Below are positions 41,872 through 51,202 of a DNA stretch of 64,000 nt, in pieces; positions within the stretch are counted from its first letter, which is position 1; every line of letters begins with the position of its first letter. The stretch comes from Rhizobium leguminosarum (lineage in GTDB: Bacteria > Pseudomonadota > Alphaproteobacteria > Rhizobiales > Rhizobiaceae). The stretch covers positions 4,344 to 68,343 of the forward strand of contig NZ_JAGIOR010000009.1 of NCBI RefSeq assembly GCF_017876795.1. Reading direction: 5' to 3'. Both the position numbers and the translations under genes were made by a program. The notes under the pieces were generated by a model. The model searched no databases. It was not told where the DNA came from and saw nothing but the letters and a program-made list of their open reading frames with translations.

Positions 41872-43076
41872 TGAAGCGCAGCCCCGAACTTGAAGCCATG
41901 ACGACGGCCGACGAAACGGCGGTCAGCAATCGCAATGCAGGACGAAACCAAACTCTCGGTATGGCCGCCCTTCTCCTGGGCGGCGCCGTGGCCGCCTATT
42001 TTGTCCTTGCGACAGCGAACGAAAAGCCACGCGATGTTGCTGACAGCGACGAGGAGTTTCAGACTACGACATTCCGGCCGCCGTCCTTTGTCCGCGACGA
42101 AGAAAAGCCGGAACCGGAGCCCAAACAAGAAGTCATCAAACTGCCGACGCCACCTGAAGCAGTTGAGGAAGCCGTCGATACGACTGAGTTCAAGGTTCCA
42201 GCGCCACCAGAGGTCGTTGAAGAGACGCCCGAAGCTGCGCCGGTCGAAGCGTTTCCCGAGCGCTACAAGTCGGGCCTGATCAAGCTCGATCAAAAAGGAA
42301 ACGGAAGCGGTAACGGCAGCCTGACAGGCGAAGGCGATTCCGGGCTGAGCGTTGCTGGTGAGGACCGGAACAGCAAGTACCTGGCTGCGGCCGCGGGCCT
42401 TGCCGATCGGAGCGCTAAGGCCCGGCAGATCGAGCGTATCGACGCGATGATACCGGAGGGAACATTGATCCCCGGCATCCTCGAGACGGCCATTAACAGC
42501 GACCTGCCCGGCCAGATTCGCGCCATTACCTCCCAAGATGTCTATTCCTTCGACGGCCGGCGTATTCTGATCCCGACCGGAACGCGGCTCATTGGCGAAT
42601 ATCAGTCGGAGGTGACTCGCGGACAAAAGCGTATCTTCGTCATCTGGACCAGGCTCATTCGCGATGACGGCGTTTCCGTGCGCCTCAACTCGATCGGCAC
42701 GGACAGCTTGGGCCGATCTGGCTTGACCGGACATGTCGACAATAAGTTTCGCGAACGATTTGGAGCGTCGATCATGCTTTCTATCGTCGGCGGCGCTGCC
42801 AGCTATCTGACCGGATATGGCAGTCAGGAAGCCTCCAACAACAGCGACGATGCCGCACGAGGCGAAGAGATTGCACGGGAGACGATCGCTCAGACCTTTA
42901 GCGACATGGCGAATACGGTACTCAGTGAAAATCTCCGTATTCCTCCCACCATCAGCGTCAGCCAAGGCGAGCGAATCTTTGTCTACGTGCGCCAGGACCT
43001 CGATTTTAGCGCCATGTACGACGATCCGGTTACCGAAGCGATGAAGGAGATTCAACGTGAACGTCGCGGCAGGTAA
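41871..43076 (+). CDS. virB10: VirB10 energy-sensing core protein
   Basis: This 401-residue protein has one transmembrane helix (LGMAALLLGGAVAAYFVLATA), a proline- and glutamate-rich periplasmic linker (EKPEPEPKQEVIKLPTPPEA), and the VirB10 barrel: MIPEGTLIPGILETAINSDL, DVYSFDGRRILIPTGTRLIG and GERIFVYVRQDLDF. The last 20 bases overlap virB11. Confidence 0.95.
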   Translation: MKRSPELEAMTTADETAVSNRNAGRNQTLGMAALLLGGAVAAYFVLATANEKPRDVADSDEEFQTTTFRPPSFVRDEEKPEPEPKQEVIKLPTPPEAVEEAVDTTEFKVPAPPEVVEETPEAAPVEAFPERYKSGLIKLDQKGNGSGNGSLTGEGDSGLSVAGEDRNSKYLAAAAGLADRSAKARQIERIDAMIPEGTLIPGILETAINSDLPGQIRAITSQDVYSFDGRRILIPTGTRLIGEYQSEVTRGQKRIFVIWTRLIRDDGVSVRLNSIGTDSLGRSGLTGHVDNKFRERFGASIMLSIVGGAASYLTGYGSQEASNNSDDAARGEEIARETIAQTFSDMANTVLSENLRIPPTISVSQGERIFVYVRQDLDFSAMYDDPVTEAMKEIQRERRGR

Positions 43077-44079
43077 CACGATCAAACGCGATCCGCACTA
43101 CTTCCTCAATCGCGCCCTCGAACCGATCAAGCAGTTCCTTGATGACCCAAAGGTGGTCGAAATCGCCGCCAATAAGCCGGGCCACGTCTATGTGGAGCGG
43201 TTCGGCGCCGATCATATGGAACACCATTTCATCGACGCCCTGACGGCTGATGAAATCCAGAACATCGGCGAGCGTGTTGCGGCGGCGACCAACCAGTTTA
43301 TCAGCCGTTCCAAGCCGATACTGAGCGCGGCGCTTCCGACTGGCGAACGTATTCAGATCGTCCTACCGCCGGCTGCCCCTGACGGTGGCTCGATCTCGAT
43401 CCGCAAGCAGGTCGTGAACAACTTCACGCTCGAGGAGTATCGCGACAACGGTTCGCTCGACAAAGTATCTGTGGCCGTCGGCGGCCTTAGCGACATTGAC
43501 CGGGAATTGATCGGACACCTGCGCGCAAGCCGGATTTACGATTTCATCCACACCGCTATCACCAAGCGAGTCTCTATCCTGATCAGCGGCGGCACGTCAT
43601 CCGGCAAGACGACCTTCCTTAACGCCTGCCTGAAAAGCGTGGATCCGCATGAGCGGATCATTACGCTCGAGGACACACGCGAGCTTTTCCCGCCGCAGGC
43701 GAACACGGTTCACCTGATCGCGTCGAAAGGTGATCAGGGCACTGCAGACGTGACCATTCAAAACCTGCTCGAGTCGTCGTTGCGCATGCGTCCTGACCGT
43801 CTGTTCGTCGGCGAAATTCGTGGCGCGGAGGCGTTCTCCTTCCTGCGCGCGATCAACACCGGCCATCCGGGCAGCATGTCCACAGTTCACGCCGACACTC
43901 CAATGGGCGCCTATGAACAGCTCGCCATGATGATGCAGCAAGCCGGCATGTCAGCGGGTTTTTCCAAGCAGGATCTCATGTCGTATATCCAAATGGTGAT
44001 CCCGATCGTCATCCAGCTCCGCCGTGACGGCGGCAAGCGCGGTGTCTCCGAAATCTTCTTTGCCCGGGATGAAACATGA
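43057..44079 (+). CDS. virB11: VirB11 traffic ATPase
   Basis: This 340-residue hexameric ATPase has Walker A LISGGTSSGKTTFLN near residue 178, an Asp box ERIITLEDTRELF, Walker B and His-box region LRMRPDRLFVGEIRGAEAF and NTGHPGSMSTVHAD. It drives pilus assembly and substrate export. It overlaps virB10 by 20 bases and virD4 by 4. Confidence 0.95.
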   Translation: MNVAAGNTIKRDPHYFLNRALEPIKQFLDDPKVVEIAANKPGHVYVERFGADHMEHHFIDALTADEIQNIGERVAAATNQFISRSKPILSAALPTGERIQIVLPPAAPDGGSISIRKQVVNNFTLEEYRDNGSLDKVSVAVGGLSDIDRELIGHLRASRIYDFIHTAITKRVSILISGGTSSGKTTFLNACLKSVDPHERIITLEDTRELFPPQANTVHLIASKGDQGTADVTIQNLLESSLRMRPDRLFVGEIRGAEAFSFLRAINTGHPGSMSTVHADTPMGAYEQLAMMMQQAGMSAGFSKQDLMSYIQMVIPIVIQLRRDGGKRGVSEIFFARDET

Positions 44080-46175
44080 CCAAGGGGCTCCAGGCCTTCT
44101 ATCTGCTCTTTTGCGTCGGGATAGCTTTCGTTGTCTGGATGCTTGGCTACGGCCTGGGTCTTCAGCTCTTCTACAAGGATGGACGGGTTCTCGAAACGAC
44201 GATCACGAGCAACCCGTTTGTTCCAATTCAGCAGTTCTGGATTTATCGCTCGAGCCCTGCCCTGCAGAAGGTTGCGCTTGGTTCGATGGTGCCGGCACTG
44301 ATCGTCGCCGGCCTGGTCGCATACATCGGCCTGAAGCCGACGAGCAGCCCCTTGGGCGACGCGGCGTTTCAGGACATCGCCTCGCTTCGGCGTGGCAAAT
44401 GGTTCCGCAAACACGGCCATATCTTTGGCCGCATCGGGAGCAACATTCTCCGCACGAAGGACGATCGGCATCATTTGATCATCGGTCCGACGCGCTCCGG
44501 TAAGGGCGCGGGCTATGTCGTCCCCAATGCGCTCATGCACGAAGGCTCCATGATCGTCACTGACCTAAAAGGCGAGGTTTTCAGGGCAACCGCGGGCTAT
44601 CGCCGACAGAACGGCAGCCAGGTCTTCCTATTCGCGCCGGGCTCGGAAAAGACCAATCGCTATAATCCGCTCGATTTCGTCCGGACGGAACGGGGAAATC
44701 GCACCACTGACATCCAAAACATCGCCGGCATTTTGGTGCCCGAAAACACGGAATCGGAAAACTCCGTTTGGCAAGCGACGGCGCAACAAGTCCTTGCCGG
44801 CGTGATCAGCTACATCACCGAAAGCCCCTTCTATCGGGATCGCCGAAACCTCGGTGAGGTCAATTCCTTCTTCAACAGCGGCGTCGATCTGCAGGCGCTG
44901 ATGAAGTACATTAAGGAAAAAGAACCCTACCTATCCAAGTTCACACTTGAGAGCTTCAATTCCTATATCGCTCTATCCGAACGCGCGGCCGCTTCCGCGC
45001 TTATGGATATCCAGAAGGCCATGCGGCCTTTTAAAAATGAGCGGATCGTCGCGGCAACCAATGTCACCGACATGGATTTGCGCGCGATGAAGCGTCGGCC
45101 GATGTCGATCTATCTGGCGCCGAACATCACCGACATAACCCTACTTCGCCCTCTCCTCACCCTGTTCGTACAGCAAGTGATGGACATCCTCACTCTGGAG
45201 CACGATCCCAATTCTCTTCCGGTCTATTTCCTCCTCGACGAGTTCCGGCAGTTGAAGCGAATGGACGAAATCATGACGAAGCTGCCCTATGTGGCCGGCT
45301 ATAACATCAAGCTCGCCTTCATCATCCAGGACCTGAAAAACCTGGATGAGATCTACGGCGAAACCTCCCGGCATTCTCTGCTCGGCAATTGCGGCTATCA
45401 GCTCGTCCTCGGCGCCAACGACCAGGCCACTGCCGAGTATGCGTCGCGGGCGCTCGGAAAGCGCACGATCCGCTACCAGTCGGAATCTCGCACGATTGAA
45501 CTGTTAGGTCTGCCACGCCGCACCAAGGTAGAGCAGATTCGGGAACGTGATCTGATGATGCCGCAGGAGGTCCGGCAAATGCCGGAGAACAAGATGATCC
45601 TGCTCATCGAAGGGCAAAGACCTATCTTCGGGGAAAAGCTTCGGTTCTTCAAAACGAACCCGTTCAAATCGGCTGAAGAATTTTCGCAGGCCAATATCCC
45701 GCAGGTGCCGGAGGTCGAATATCTGCTCCCGAAAGCCATTCCGGCAACTACTCCGGAGTACGCGAAGGGCGGAGACCCTTCCATCGAAATAACCTCGCCG
45801 GCGCCTACAAAAGAAGAGAACCCGGCCGCGGCCGCGGAAGCGAGGATTACGTCTGCTCCGGCAAAGCGGGACGCGATCGTAGCTGAGGAGGATGCGACTA
45901 CCACCGCCAAACGAACCGTCAACAAAAAGGCGCTGCAGCCCAAGCCGGCTACTCCGAAGGCTGATGCGATAGGATCCGCCAGCCTTGCCGCCATGGAAGC
46001 TCGGATAAGGGCGATTGAGGAGGGCCTGACGCCAAAGGCTGCGCAGCTCAAAGCAACTGTCGAAGCGAAAGTCGAAAAGCTCGGCGACAAATCACCAGGC
46101 GCGCGCCGCAATTTCATGGACATCTTCAACACGACGGTTCCTGATCCCGGGGCTCCGTGGGAATCTCTGCAATAA
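44076..46175 (+). CDS. virD4: VirD4 coupling protein, C-terminal tail replaced by a transposon end
   Basis: This 699-residue coupling protein has two N-terminal membrane segments, Walker A IGPTRSGKGAGYV and Walker B VYFLLDEFRQL. It links the relaxosome to the VirB channel. The last residues (GAPWESLQ) are encoded by the left inverted repeat of the Tn3-family transposon at 46149. Removing the transposon and one ATCCC duplication rejoins the frame to 49962-49988, so the ancestral tail would read VEVGVAAV and stop at 49986-49988. The swap changes only the tail, so function is probably kept. Confidence 0.95.
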   Translation: MTKGLQAFYLLFCVGIAFVVWMLGYGLGLQLFYKDGRVLETTITSNPFVPIQQFWIYRSSPALQKVALGSMVPALIVAGLVAYIGLKPTSSPLGDAAFQDIASLRRGKWFRKHGHIFGRIGSNILRTKDDRHHLIIGPTRSGKGAGYVVPNALMHEGSMIVTDLKGEVFRATAGYRRQNGSQVFLFAPGSEKTNRYNPLDFVRTERGNRTTDIQNIAGILVPENTESENSVWQATAQQVLAGVISYITESPFYRDRRNLGEVNSFFNSGVDLQALMKYIKEKEPYLSKFTLESFNSYIALSERAAASALMDIQKAMRPFKNERIVAATNVTDMDLRAMKRRPMSIYLAPNITDITLLRPLLTLFVQQVMDILTLEHDPNSLPVYFLLDEFRQLKRMDEIMTKLPYVAGYNIKLAFIIQDLKNLDEIYGETSRHSLLGNCGYQLVLGANDQATAEYASRALGKRTIRYQSESRTIELLGLPRRTKVEQIRERDLMMPQEVRQMPENKMILLIEGQRPIFGEKLRFFKTNPFKSAEEFSQANIPQVPEVEYLLPKAIPATTPEYAKGGDPSIEITSPAPTKEENPAAAAEARITSAPAKRDAIVAEEDATTTAKRTVNKKALQPKPATPKADAIGSASLAAMEARIRAIEEGLTPKAAQLKATVEAKVEKLGDKSPGARRNFMDIFNTTVPDPGAPWESLQ

Positions 46176-46186
46176 TACCCGCTAAG
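46149..46186 (+). repeat. Left terminal inverted repeat of the Tn3-family transposon
   Basis: The 38 bases starting GGGGCTCCGTGGG and ending CCGCTAAG supply the last codons and the TAA stop of virD4. Confidence 0.95.
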
Positions 46187-46333
46187 AGATTTTTCGTGTG
46201 ACGGAAAACAGATGATTTCCGCGTAGCGGTTCGGCGCGTCGAAATCGACGGGGTGACCGGGCAATTATTTACGCGACAAACCCTGTCGGAATGTGAGACT
46301 GTGCGGCAACTCGGAATTTGAGGTTTGTCGTGC
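46187..46333. promoter_or_regulatory. Candidate res site of the transposon
   Basis: The 147-bp gap before the resolvase contains CGACAAACC (46274-46282) and its inverted partner GGTTTGTCG (46322-46330), spaced as subsites of a Tn3-type res recombination site. It would also hold the resolvase promoter. Exact subsite limits cannot be read by eye. Confidence 0.55.
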
Positions 46334-46939
46334 ATGTTGATTGGTTACATGCGGGTATCGAGCAGTGATGAGCGGCAGTCGGTTGCCTTGCAGCGCGACG
46401 CCCTGCTTGCGGCCGGGGTCGATCAGCGTCACCTGCATCAGGATCGTGCTTCGGGCGCGCGCGACGATCGGCCGGGGCTGAAGGCTTGCCTTGCAGAATT
46501 GTGCGAAGGTGACGTCCTAGTCGTTTGGAAGCTCGACCGTCTGGGCCGGTCACTCTCCCACCTGATCCGGCTCGTCGAGGATCTGAAGATACGCGGGGTC
46601 GCCTTCCGCTCGTTGACGGAAGCGATCGATACGACGAATTCGCACGGCGCATTCCTGTTCAACCTGTTTGGCACGCTTGCCGAATACGAGAGAGTGCTGA
46701 TCACGGAGCGGGTCAACGCTGGTCTGGCGGCGGCACGCCGGCGCGGTCGCAAGGGCGGCAGGCCACCGACGATCGACACCGAAAAGGTCGAGCAGATTCT
46801 GGCGGCGCTGGAAGCCGGCGCCAGCAAGGCGTCGGTGTGTCGGACATTCAAGGTGCCGCGCTCGACGCTCATCGACACATTGCGGCGAACAGGATGGACC
46901 GGACCGGGCAAAGAAGATGAGCCTGCTCCCCCAGTTTGA
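46334..46939 (+). CDS. tnpR: Tn3-family resolvase (serine recombinase)
   Basis: From an ATG at 46334 this 201-residue protein has the catalytic serine in IGYMRVSSSDERQSV, DRASGARDDRPGLKA, and VVWKLDRLGRSLSHLI. The C-terminal helix-turn-helix is SKASVCRTFKVPRSTLIDTL. It resolves cointegrates at the upstream res site. A TTG at 46325 would add three residues. Confidence 0.95.
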   Translation: MLIGYMRVSSSDERQSVALQRDALLAAGVDQRHLHQDRASGARDDRPGLKACLAELCEGDVLVVWKLDRLGRSLSHLIRLVEDLKIRGVAFRSLTEAIDTTNSHGAFLFNLFGTLAEYERVLITERVNAGLAAARRRGRKGGRPPTIDTEKVEQILAALEAGASKASVCRTFKVPRSTLIDTLRRTGWTGPGKEDEPAPPV

Positions 46940-46953
46940 GAGCGGTGTGACCG

Positions 46954-49923
46954 ATGGCCTTCCTCGACGCGCAGTCACGTACCGTTCTGTTCGACCCACC
47001 CGACGTTTATGAAGAGGCGCTTGCGCGCTATGCGCTGTCCGCTGAGGACATCGCTTTCGCCAGGGCGCATCGCCGATCGAATAATCGTCTGGGTTTTGCC
47101 ATCCAACTCGCCCTGGTGCGTGACCTCGGTCGTCCGCTCCGCGCTGGGGAAGTTCCGCCTCAGGCGGTCATCTCCGTTGTCGCCGACCAGCTCGGCATCG
47201 ACGCTGCGGTGTTCGCACTCTATGCCCAGCGGGAGGAAACCCGTCGAGAACATACGCGGGAGATTGTCGTCGCACTGGATCTCCAGCCCGTCCGGGCGAG
47301 CGATTATCGATCCCTGATCACCGCGGCGGCACGCGAGGCCGCCGCGACCGAACAAGGCGAGCCGATCACCAAGGCCGTGATCGAAGCCTTGAAGGAGAGG
47401 AAGCTGCTCGTTCCTGTGCCGGAACTGCTGATACGTCTGGCGATGGCGGGCCGGGCGGCAGCGCGACGACAGGCTTATCGCGGCTTGATCCGGGGCATGG
47501 AGCAACCGTCCATCGAGGCGCTTGATCAGCTTCTCATCGATCGGTCCGGCGATCGGAGCCATCTCGGCTGGATTGCGGAAGCGCCGGAGGGGACGAAACT
47601 GAAAAACCTCAAGGGCCTGATTGCCCGGCTTGAGGTTCTGCGTTCGGCGGCGATTTCCGATGAGCGGCGTAAAACGATCCATGCCAACCGCTATGGCATC
47701 ATCGCTCGGGACGCCCGCATTCTGCATGCCCGTGAGATACGACGCCTGACATCCGAGCGCCGCTACGCCACGCTGACGGCGTTCGTCATCGAGAGGCAGG
47801 CGGCAATCACCGACCTTGCGATCGACATGTTCTGCAAACTGATCGGCAGCACACGTCGCAAGGCTGAACTGAGCCGCACAGAACGCCGGCTGAAAGAAGC
47901 CGAGATTCTTGATGGGGTGGCGCTCGATCATCTCAAGCTTGGCGAGGCGCTTCTGGCCGCCCGTGAGAGCAACACCGATCTCGCATCCGCAATTGCAGTC
48001 TCACTCGGCTGGGACGGATTGACCGCCAGCATGGCGGCAGCCAGGTCCGTCGTGCGCCCCGATCGCAGCGACGAATTCGATGAGCTCATAGAGCGGCACA
48101 AATCGCTGCGAAAGCTGGGCAGGCTCATGGTCGGCGCGTTCTCTTTCCGGTCGTTTCGTCCCGATGATCCGGTTTTGAGGGCAGTGGATCATCTGCGTGC
48201 GCTCTACAGTGGCAGGAAACTACCCGCGCAGGTGCCGTTCGCGTTCATGACCCGCAAGTGGCGGCGACGTGTGCGCTCGGACGGTGTCACCATCGACCTG
48301 CGGGCCTGGGAAGTGGCGGTGCTCGTTCACCTGCGGGAGCGCCTGCGGGCCGGCGACATATGGGTTGATGGCAGCCGGGCATGGCGCAGTTTCGAGGATT
48401 ATCTTCTGCCTCGACCGATCTTCGCCCTGATGCGCGCCGAAGGGCGGCTCGGGCTTGCCATCCCTGACAGCTTTGCCGAATGGCGAGCCGAACGAACCGC
48501 CACACTCGACGCGAAACTCAAAGAGCTGGCAAGGGCGGCGGCCGCCAACGCCATTCCAGATGCGGCTATTTCCGACAAGGGTTTGTCGGTCTCCCCGATC
48601 CGCGAGGAGGAGCGTGACAGGATCGTCGCGCTCAGCCGGCGTCTTTATATCCTCGTGCCCCGGATCAGGATCACCAGCCTGCTTGCTGAGGTCCACAGCT
48701 GGACCAGGTTCCTTGACAGCTTCACACACTATCGCACCGGCGAGACGGCGAACGATGAGGCAGCACTGATGGCCGCTATCCTTGCCGACGCCACCAATGC
48801 CGGTGCTGAACGCATGGCGGAAAGCTCACGCGGCGTCACAATCCACCAGATGATGCTAATGGTGGATCGGCATCTACGATCAGAAACCTACGCCACGGCG
48901 ACTGCCGTGCTGGTCGATGCGCAGCAAGCCCATCCGTTCGCCGAGGTCTGGGGCGACGGTCATATCTCCTCCTCGGACGGGCAGTTCTTTCCGGCAGGCG
49001 GGCGCGGTGAAGCCAGTCTCGAATACAATGCAAAATACGGCAAAAGACCAGGTGCCTCGGTCTATGGCTTCCTGTCCAATCGTTTCGCCTCCTTTTTCTC
49101 CCGGATGATCCAGGCGTCCGAGAGCGAAGCGCCCTACGTGCTCGACGGCCTCCTTCACAACGAGAGCTCGGTCGAAATCCATGAGCATGCAACCGATACC
49201 GCCGGCGCGACCGAAACGACATTCGCTATGTTCCACGGTTTCGGCTATAGGCTCATTCCCCGTATCCGCAATCTCGGCAATCGCAGGCTCTTCGTCATCG
49301 ATCCCGACCCGGCGTACGAGCCGCTCGGGGCGCTGATCGCGGGAACCGTCAACATGGATGTCATCGAGCAGCACTGGAATGAGGTCTTGCGGTTGAAGGC
49401 ATCGATCGGCGCGGGCCTGGTGCCGCCGTCCGTCATCCTCAAGAAGCTTGCCGCATCGCCTCGGCAAAACCGGCTCAATCAGGCGCTGCGTGAAATGGGC
49501 CGGATTGAACGCTCGATCTTCATCTGCGACTGGTTGCTCGACACCAAGCTCCGGCGCAGATCGCATGCCATCCTCAACAAGGGTGAAAGCCGTCACGCCC
49601 TTGCCCGGGCGGTCTTCCTCCACCAGCTTGGCGAGCTGCGCAACCGCGTGGCGGAAACCATGGCCTATCGGGCGTCAGGTCTCAACCTCGTCGTCAACGC
49701 CATTATCCTGTGGAACACCGTCTATCTCAGCCGCGCTGTCGATTATGTCCGCACCCAGGGCATTGATATTCCCGCCGAGCTGCTCTCCCAGGTCGCACCG
49801 CTTCCCTGGGCTCATATCGCACTCACCGGCGACTATCTCTGGAACGAAATTGACCGACCCCTCGAACGCTTCAGGCCGATCCGCGCTAACCGTTTCAATC
49901 CAAACAACTTCGCTTTCCCTTAG
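46954..49923 (+). CDS. tnpA: Tn3-family transposase
   Basis: This 989-residue transposase has the usual full length. DGHISSSDGQFFPAGGRGEA holds an acidic catalytic residue, with the further DDE-type acids in IDPDPAYEPLG and the NESSVEIHEHATDTAGATE region. The C-terminal part (RASGLNLVVNAIILWNTVYL) is strongly conserved in the family. The stop codon lies inside the right terminal repeat. No frameshift is seen. Confidence 0.95.
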   Translation: MAFLDAQSRTVLFDPPDVYEEALARYALSAEDIAFARAHRRSNNRLGFAIQLALVRDLGRPLRAGEVPPQAVISVVADQLGIDAAVFALYAQREETRREHTREIVVALDLQPVRASDYRSLITAAAREAAATEQGEPITKAVIEALKERKLLVPVPELLIRLAMAGRAAARRQAYRGLIRGMEQPSIEALDQLLIDRSGDRSHLGWIAEAPEGTKLKNLKGLIARLEVLRSAAISDERRKTIHANRYGIIARDARILHAREIRRLTSERRYATLTAFVIERQAAITDLAIDMFCKLIGSTRRKAELSRTERRLKEAEILDGVALDHLKLGEALLAARESNTDLASAIAVSLGWDGLTASMAAARSVVRPDRSDEFDELIERHKSLRKLGRLMVGAFSFRSFRPDDPVLRAVDHLRALYSGRKLPAQVPFAFMTRKWRRRVRSDGVTIDLRAWEVAVLVHLRERLRAGDIWVDGSRAWRSFEDYLLPRPIFALMRAEGRLGLAIPDSFAEWRAERTATLDAKLKELARAAAANAIPDAAISDKGLSVSPIREEERDRIVALSRRLYILVPRIRITSLLAEVHSWTRFLDSFTHYRTGETANDEAALMAAILADATNAGAERMAESSRGVTIHQMMLMVDRHLRSETYATATAVLVDAQQAHPFAEVWGDGHISSSDGQFFPAGGRGEASLEYNAKYGKRPGASVYGFLSNRFASFFSRMIQASESEAPYVLDGLLHNESSVEIHEHATDTAGATETTFAMFHGFGYRLIPRIRNLGNRRLFVIDPDPAYEPLGALIAGTVNMDVIEQHWNEVLRLKASIGAGLVPPSVILKKLAASPRQNRLNQALREMGRIERSIFICDWLLDTKLRRRSHAILNKGESRHALARAVFLHQLGELRNRVAETMAYRASGLNLVVNAIILWNTVYLSRAVDYVRTQGIDIPAELLSQVAPLPWAHIALTGDYLWNEIDRPLERFRPIRANRFNPNNFAFP

Positions 49924-49956
49924 CGGGTATTATTGCAGAAATGCCCACGGAGCCCC
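49919..49956 (-). repeat. Right terminal inverted repeat of the Tn3-family transposon
   Basis: On the minus strand it reads GGGGCTCCGTGGGCATTTCT and ends CCGCTAAG, matching the left repeat. It is followed by the ATCCC duplication. Confidence 0.95.
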
Positions 49957-50039
49957 ATCCCGTCGAGGTTGGGGTGGCAGCCGTATAGTGATCAGGATCT
50001 AAAATCGAATGATAAGCGGGCTTTCTGTAAGGTGAACCA

Positions 50040-50399
50040 ATGGGGAAATGGGGGTTGCAAAGAAGGCTATGGAACTCTTTGCATTTGCGGGCGAGCACAG
50101 CGACGGCGTTGCATGCGTACCGGCAGGCTGAGGCGCGCTTTCATGAGCTTCAGAAACGGAAGGATGCGCTGGACGCCGAGGAGCGGGTCATTCTGCATAT
50201 ATGGACGGAGAAGCTGTCGAAGGCTTCACTCACGCCGGGCGATCACGAAGGATTCCAATCAGCATATCTGTCGCTCGGTGAGCGACGGGCCGAGCTGTTC
50301 GAGTCTTGGCAGACGGCAAATGCGGACCTCGCATCGGCCTATGAACAGGCACGGCGTGTGTTGCGGGAGTTTGGGTTCACGTCTCCGCTTGACGACTGA
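50040..50399 (+). CDS. Unknown helical protein downstream of virD4
   Basis: This 119-residue protein starts at an ATG at 50040. It is a predicted coiled coil (LHAYRQAEARFHELQKRKDA, LDAEERVILHIWTEKL). It lies 52 bp after the reconstructed virD4 stop, so before the transposon arrived it was probably the last gene of the virB-virD4 operon. The transposon may now separate it from the operon promoter. No known domain. Confidence 0.6.
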   Translation: MGKWGLQRRLWNSLHLRASTATALHAYRQAEARFHELQKRKDALDAEERVILHIWTEKLSKASLTPGDHEGFQSAYLSLGERRAELFESWQTANADLASAYEQARRVLREFGFTSPLDD

Positions 50400-50505
50400 T
50401 GTACTACATTGCGCATTCACAGACGAAGTCGTAACGCAGAGGCGACCATAGTTTACCTTCTCACGGCGCGGTGCATTTCATTGGCTGCGCAACCAATTTG
50501 AGGTC

Positions 50506-50925
50506 ATGATGCTCCATAAACCGCAGGCCAAGATACCGAATGCTATCGATATTCATGTCGGCAGCCGCATCCGCTTGCAACGCACGCTTTTGGGATTGAG
50601 CCAAACGACGCTGGCAGAAGGGCTCGGCATCACCTTCCAGCAGGTGCAGAAATACGAGAAGGGCACAAATCGTGTCGGCTCTAGCCGGCTGCAGGCCATC
50701 GCAAACATTCTCGGCGTCCCGGTTGCCTGGTTTTTCGAGGAGGGGCCTAGGGACTCTTCCAATCCGCTGGAGCCGGAGCCGGGGGCCGGCAGGGAAATCA
50801 CGCAGTTCCTTAATTCCGTCGAGGGGCTGGCTCTCAATCGCGCTTTTGTGAAGATTGAGGACGACAAGATCCGACGGAAGCTCGTCAACCTGGTGAAAAC
50901 GCTGGCAAAAGAGTCTTCGGAGTAA
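50506..50925 (+). CDS. XRE-family transcription regulator
   Basis: This 139-residue protein has an N-terminal helix-turn-helix: VGSRIRLQRTLLGLSQTTLA, then GLGITFQQVQKYEKGTNRVG, and IANILGVPVAWFFEE. The C-terminal part (DDKIRRKLVNLVKTLAKE) is helical. Similar regulators are frequent in Hyphomicrobiales. It lies between virD4 and the relaxase genes and may control transfer. Confidence 0.85.
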   Translation: MMLHKPQAKIPNAIDIHVGSRIRLQRTLLGLSQTTLAEGLGITFQQVQKYEKGTNRVGSSRLQAIANILGVPVAWFFEEGPRDSSNPLEPEPGAGREITQFLNSVEGLALNRAFVKIEDDKIRRKLVNLVKTLAKESSE

Positions 50926-50936
50926 GGCCCCGCTGA

Positions 50937-50969
50937 TAGGAGGTCAGCATGCTTTGTGCTGACCTCCTA
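50937..50969. repeat. Perfect 13-bp hairpin after the XRE gene
   Basis: TAGGAGGTCAGCA and TGCTGACCTCCTA are perfect inverted arms with a 7-base loop. There is no T tract in either direction, so it is at best an atypical terminator; it may be an operator or an RNA-stabilising hairpin between convergent genes. Confidence 0.6.
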
Positions 50970-50984
50970 AAATGAGCCCCGACT

Positions 50985-51197
50985 TTAGAAGGGCCAGAGG
51001 CTTCCCAGGTAGATCGCTGTCTCGTTTACCCAATCCATCGAGTCACGATACCAGGCCGTAACCGTTTCCGAGGCCACCTGGACGCAGCCGAGAAAAAATA
51101 CAAATACGATAACGACGGCGAAGAACTTGCCAAACCCCTCGTCGCCTTTCGGGTCATTGCTCTGGATGACGTATTGTTGCCGGTTATCGTTCAACAT
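50985..51197 (-). CDS. Small single-pass membrane protein
   Basis: This 70-residue protein has one transmembrane helix (FGKFFAVVIVFVFFLGCVQVA) and a short C-terminal part ending YLGSLWPF. It follows the relaxase gene by 5 bp on the same strand and is probably cotranscribed. Function unknown. Confidence 0.65.
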   Translation of the reverse strand: MLNDNRQQYVIQSNDPKGDEGFGKFFAVVIVFVFFLGCVQVASETVTAWYRDSMDWVNETAIYLGSLWPF

Positions 51198-51202
51198 ATC
51201 CC

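Larger units (their letters stand above)
46149..49956. mobile_element. Tn3-family transposon (3.8 kb) inserted in the 3' end of virD4
   Basis: Inverted repeats of 38 bp begin GGGGCTCCGTGGG at both ends (46149-46186 and 49919-49956) and differ at two or three positions. They are flanked by a perfect 5-bp duplication ATCCC (46144-46148 and 49957-49961), the Tn3 hallmark. The element carries only a resolvase and a transposase, both on the plus strand, with a res-like region upstream and no passenger genes. The intact ends and duplication indicate a recent insertion. Confidence 0.95.

Noticed and set aside
50937..50969. Hairpin called as a Rho-independent terminator
   Set aside because: There is no T tract on either side, so I list it only as an inverted repeat.
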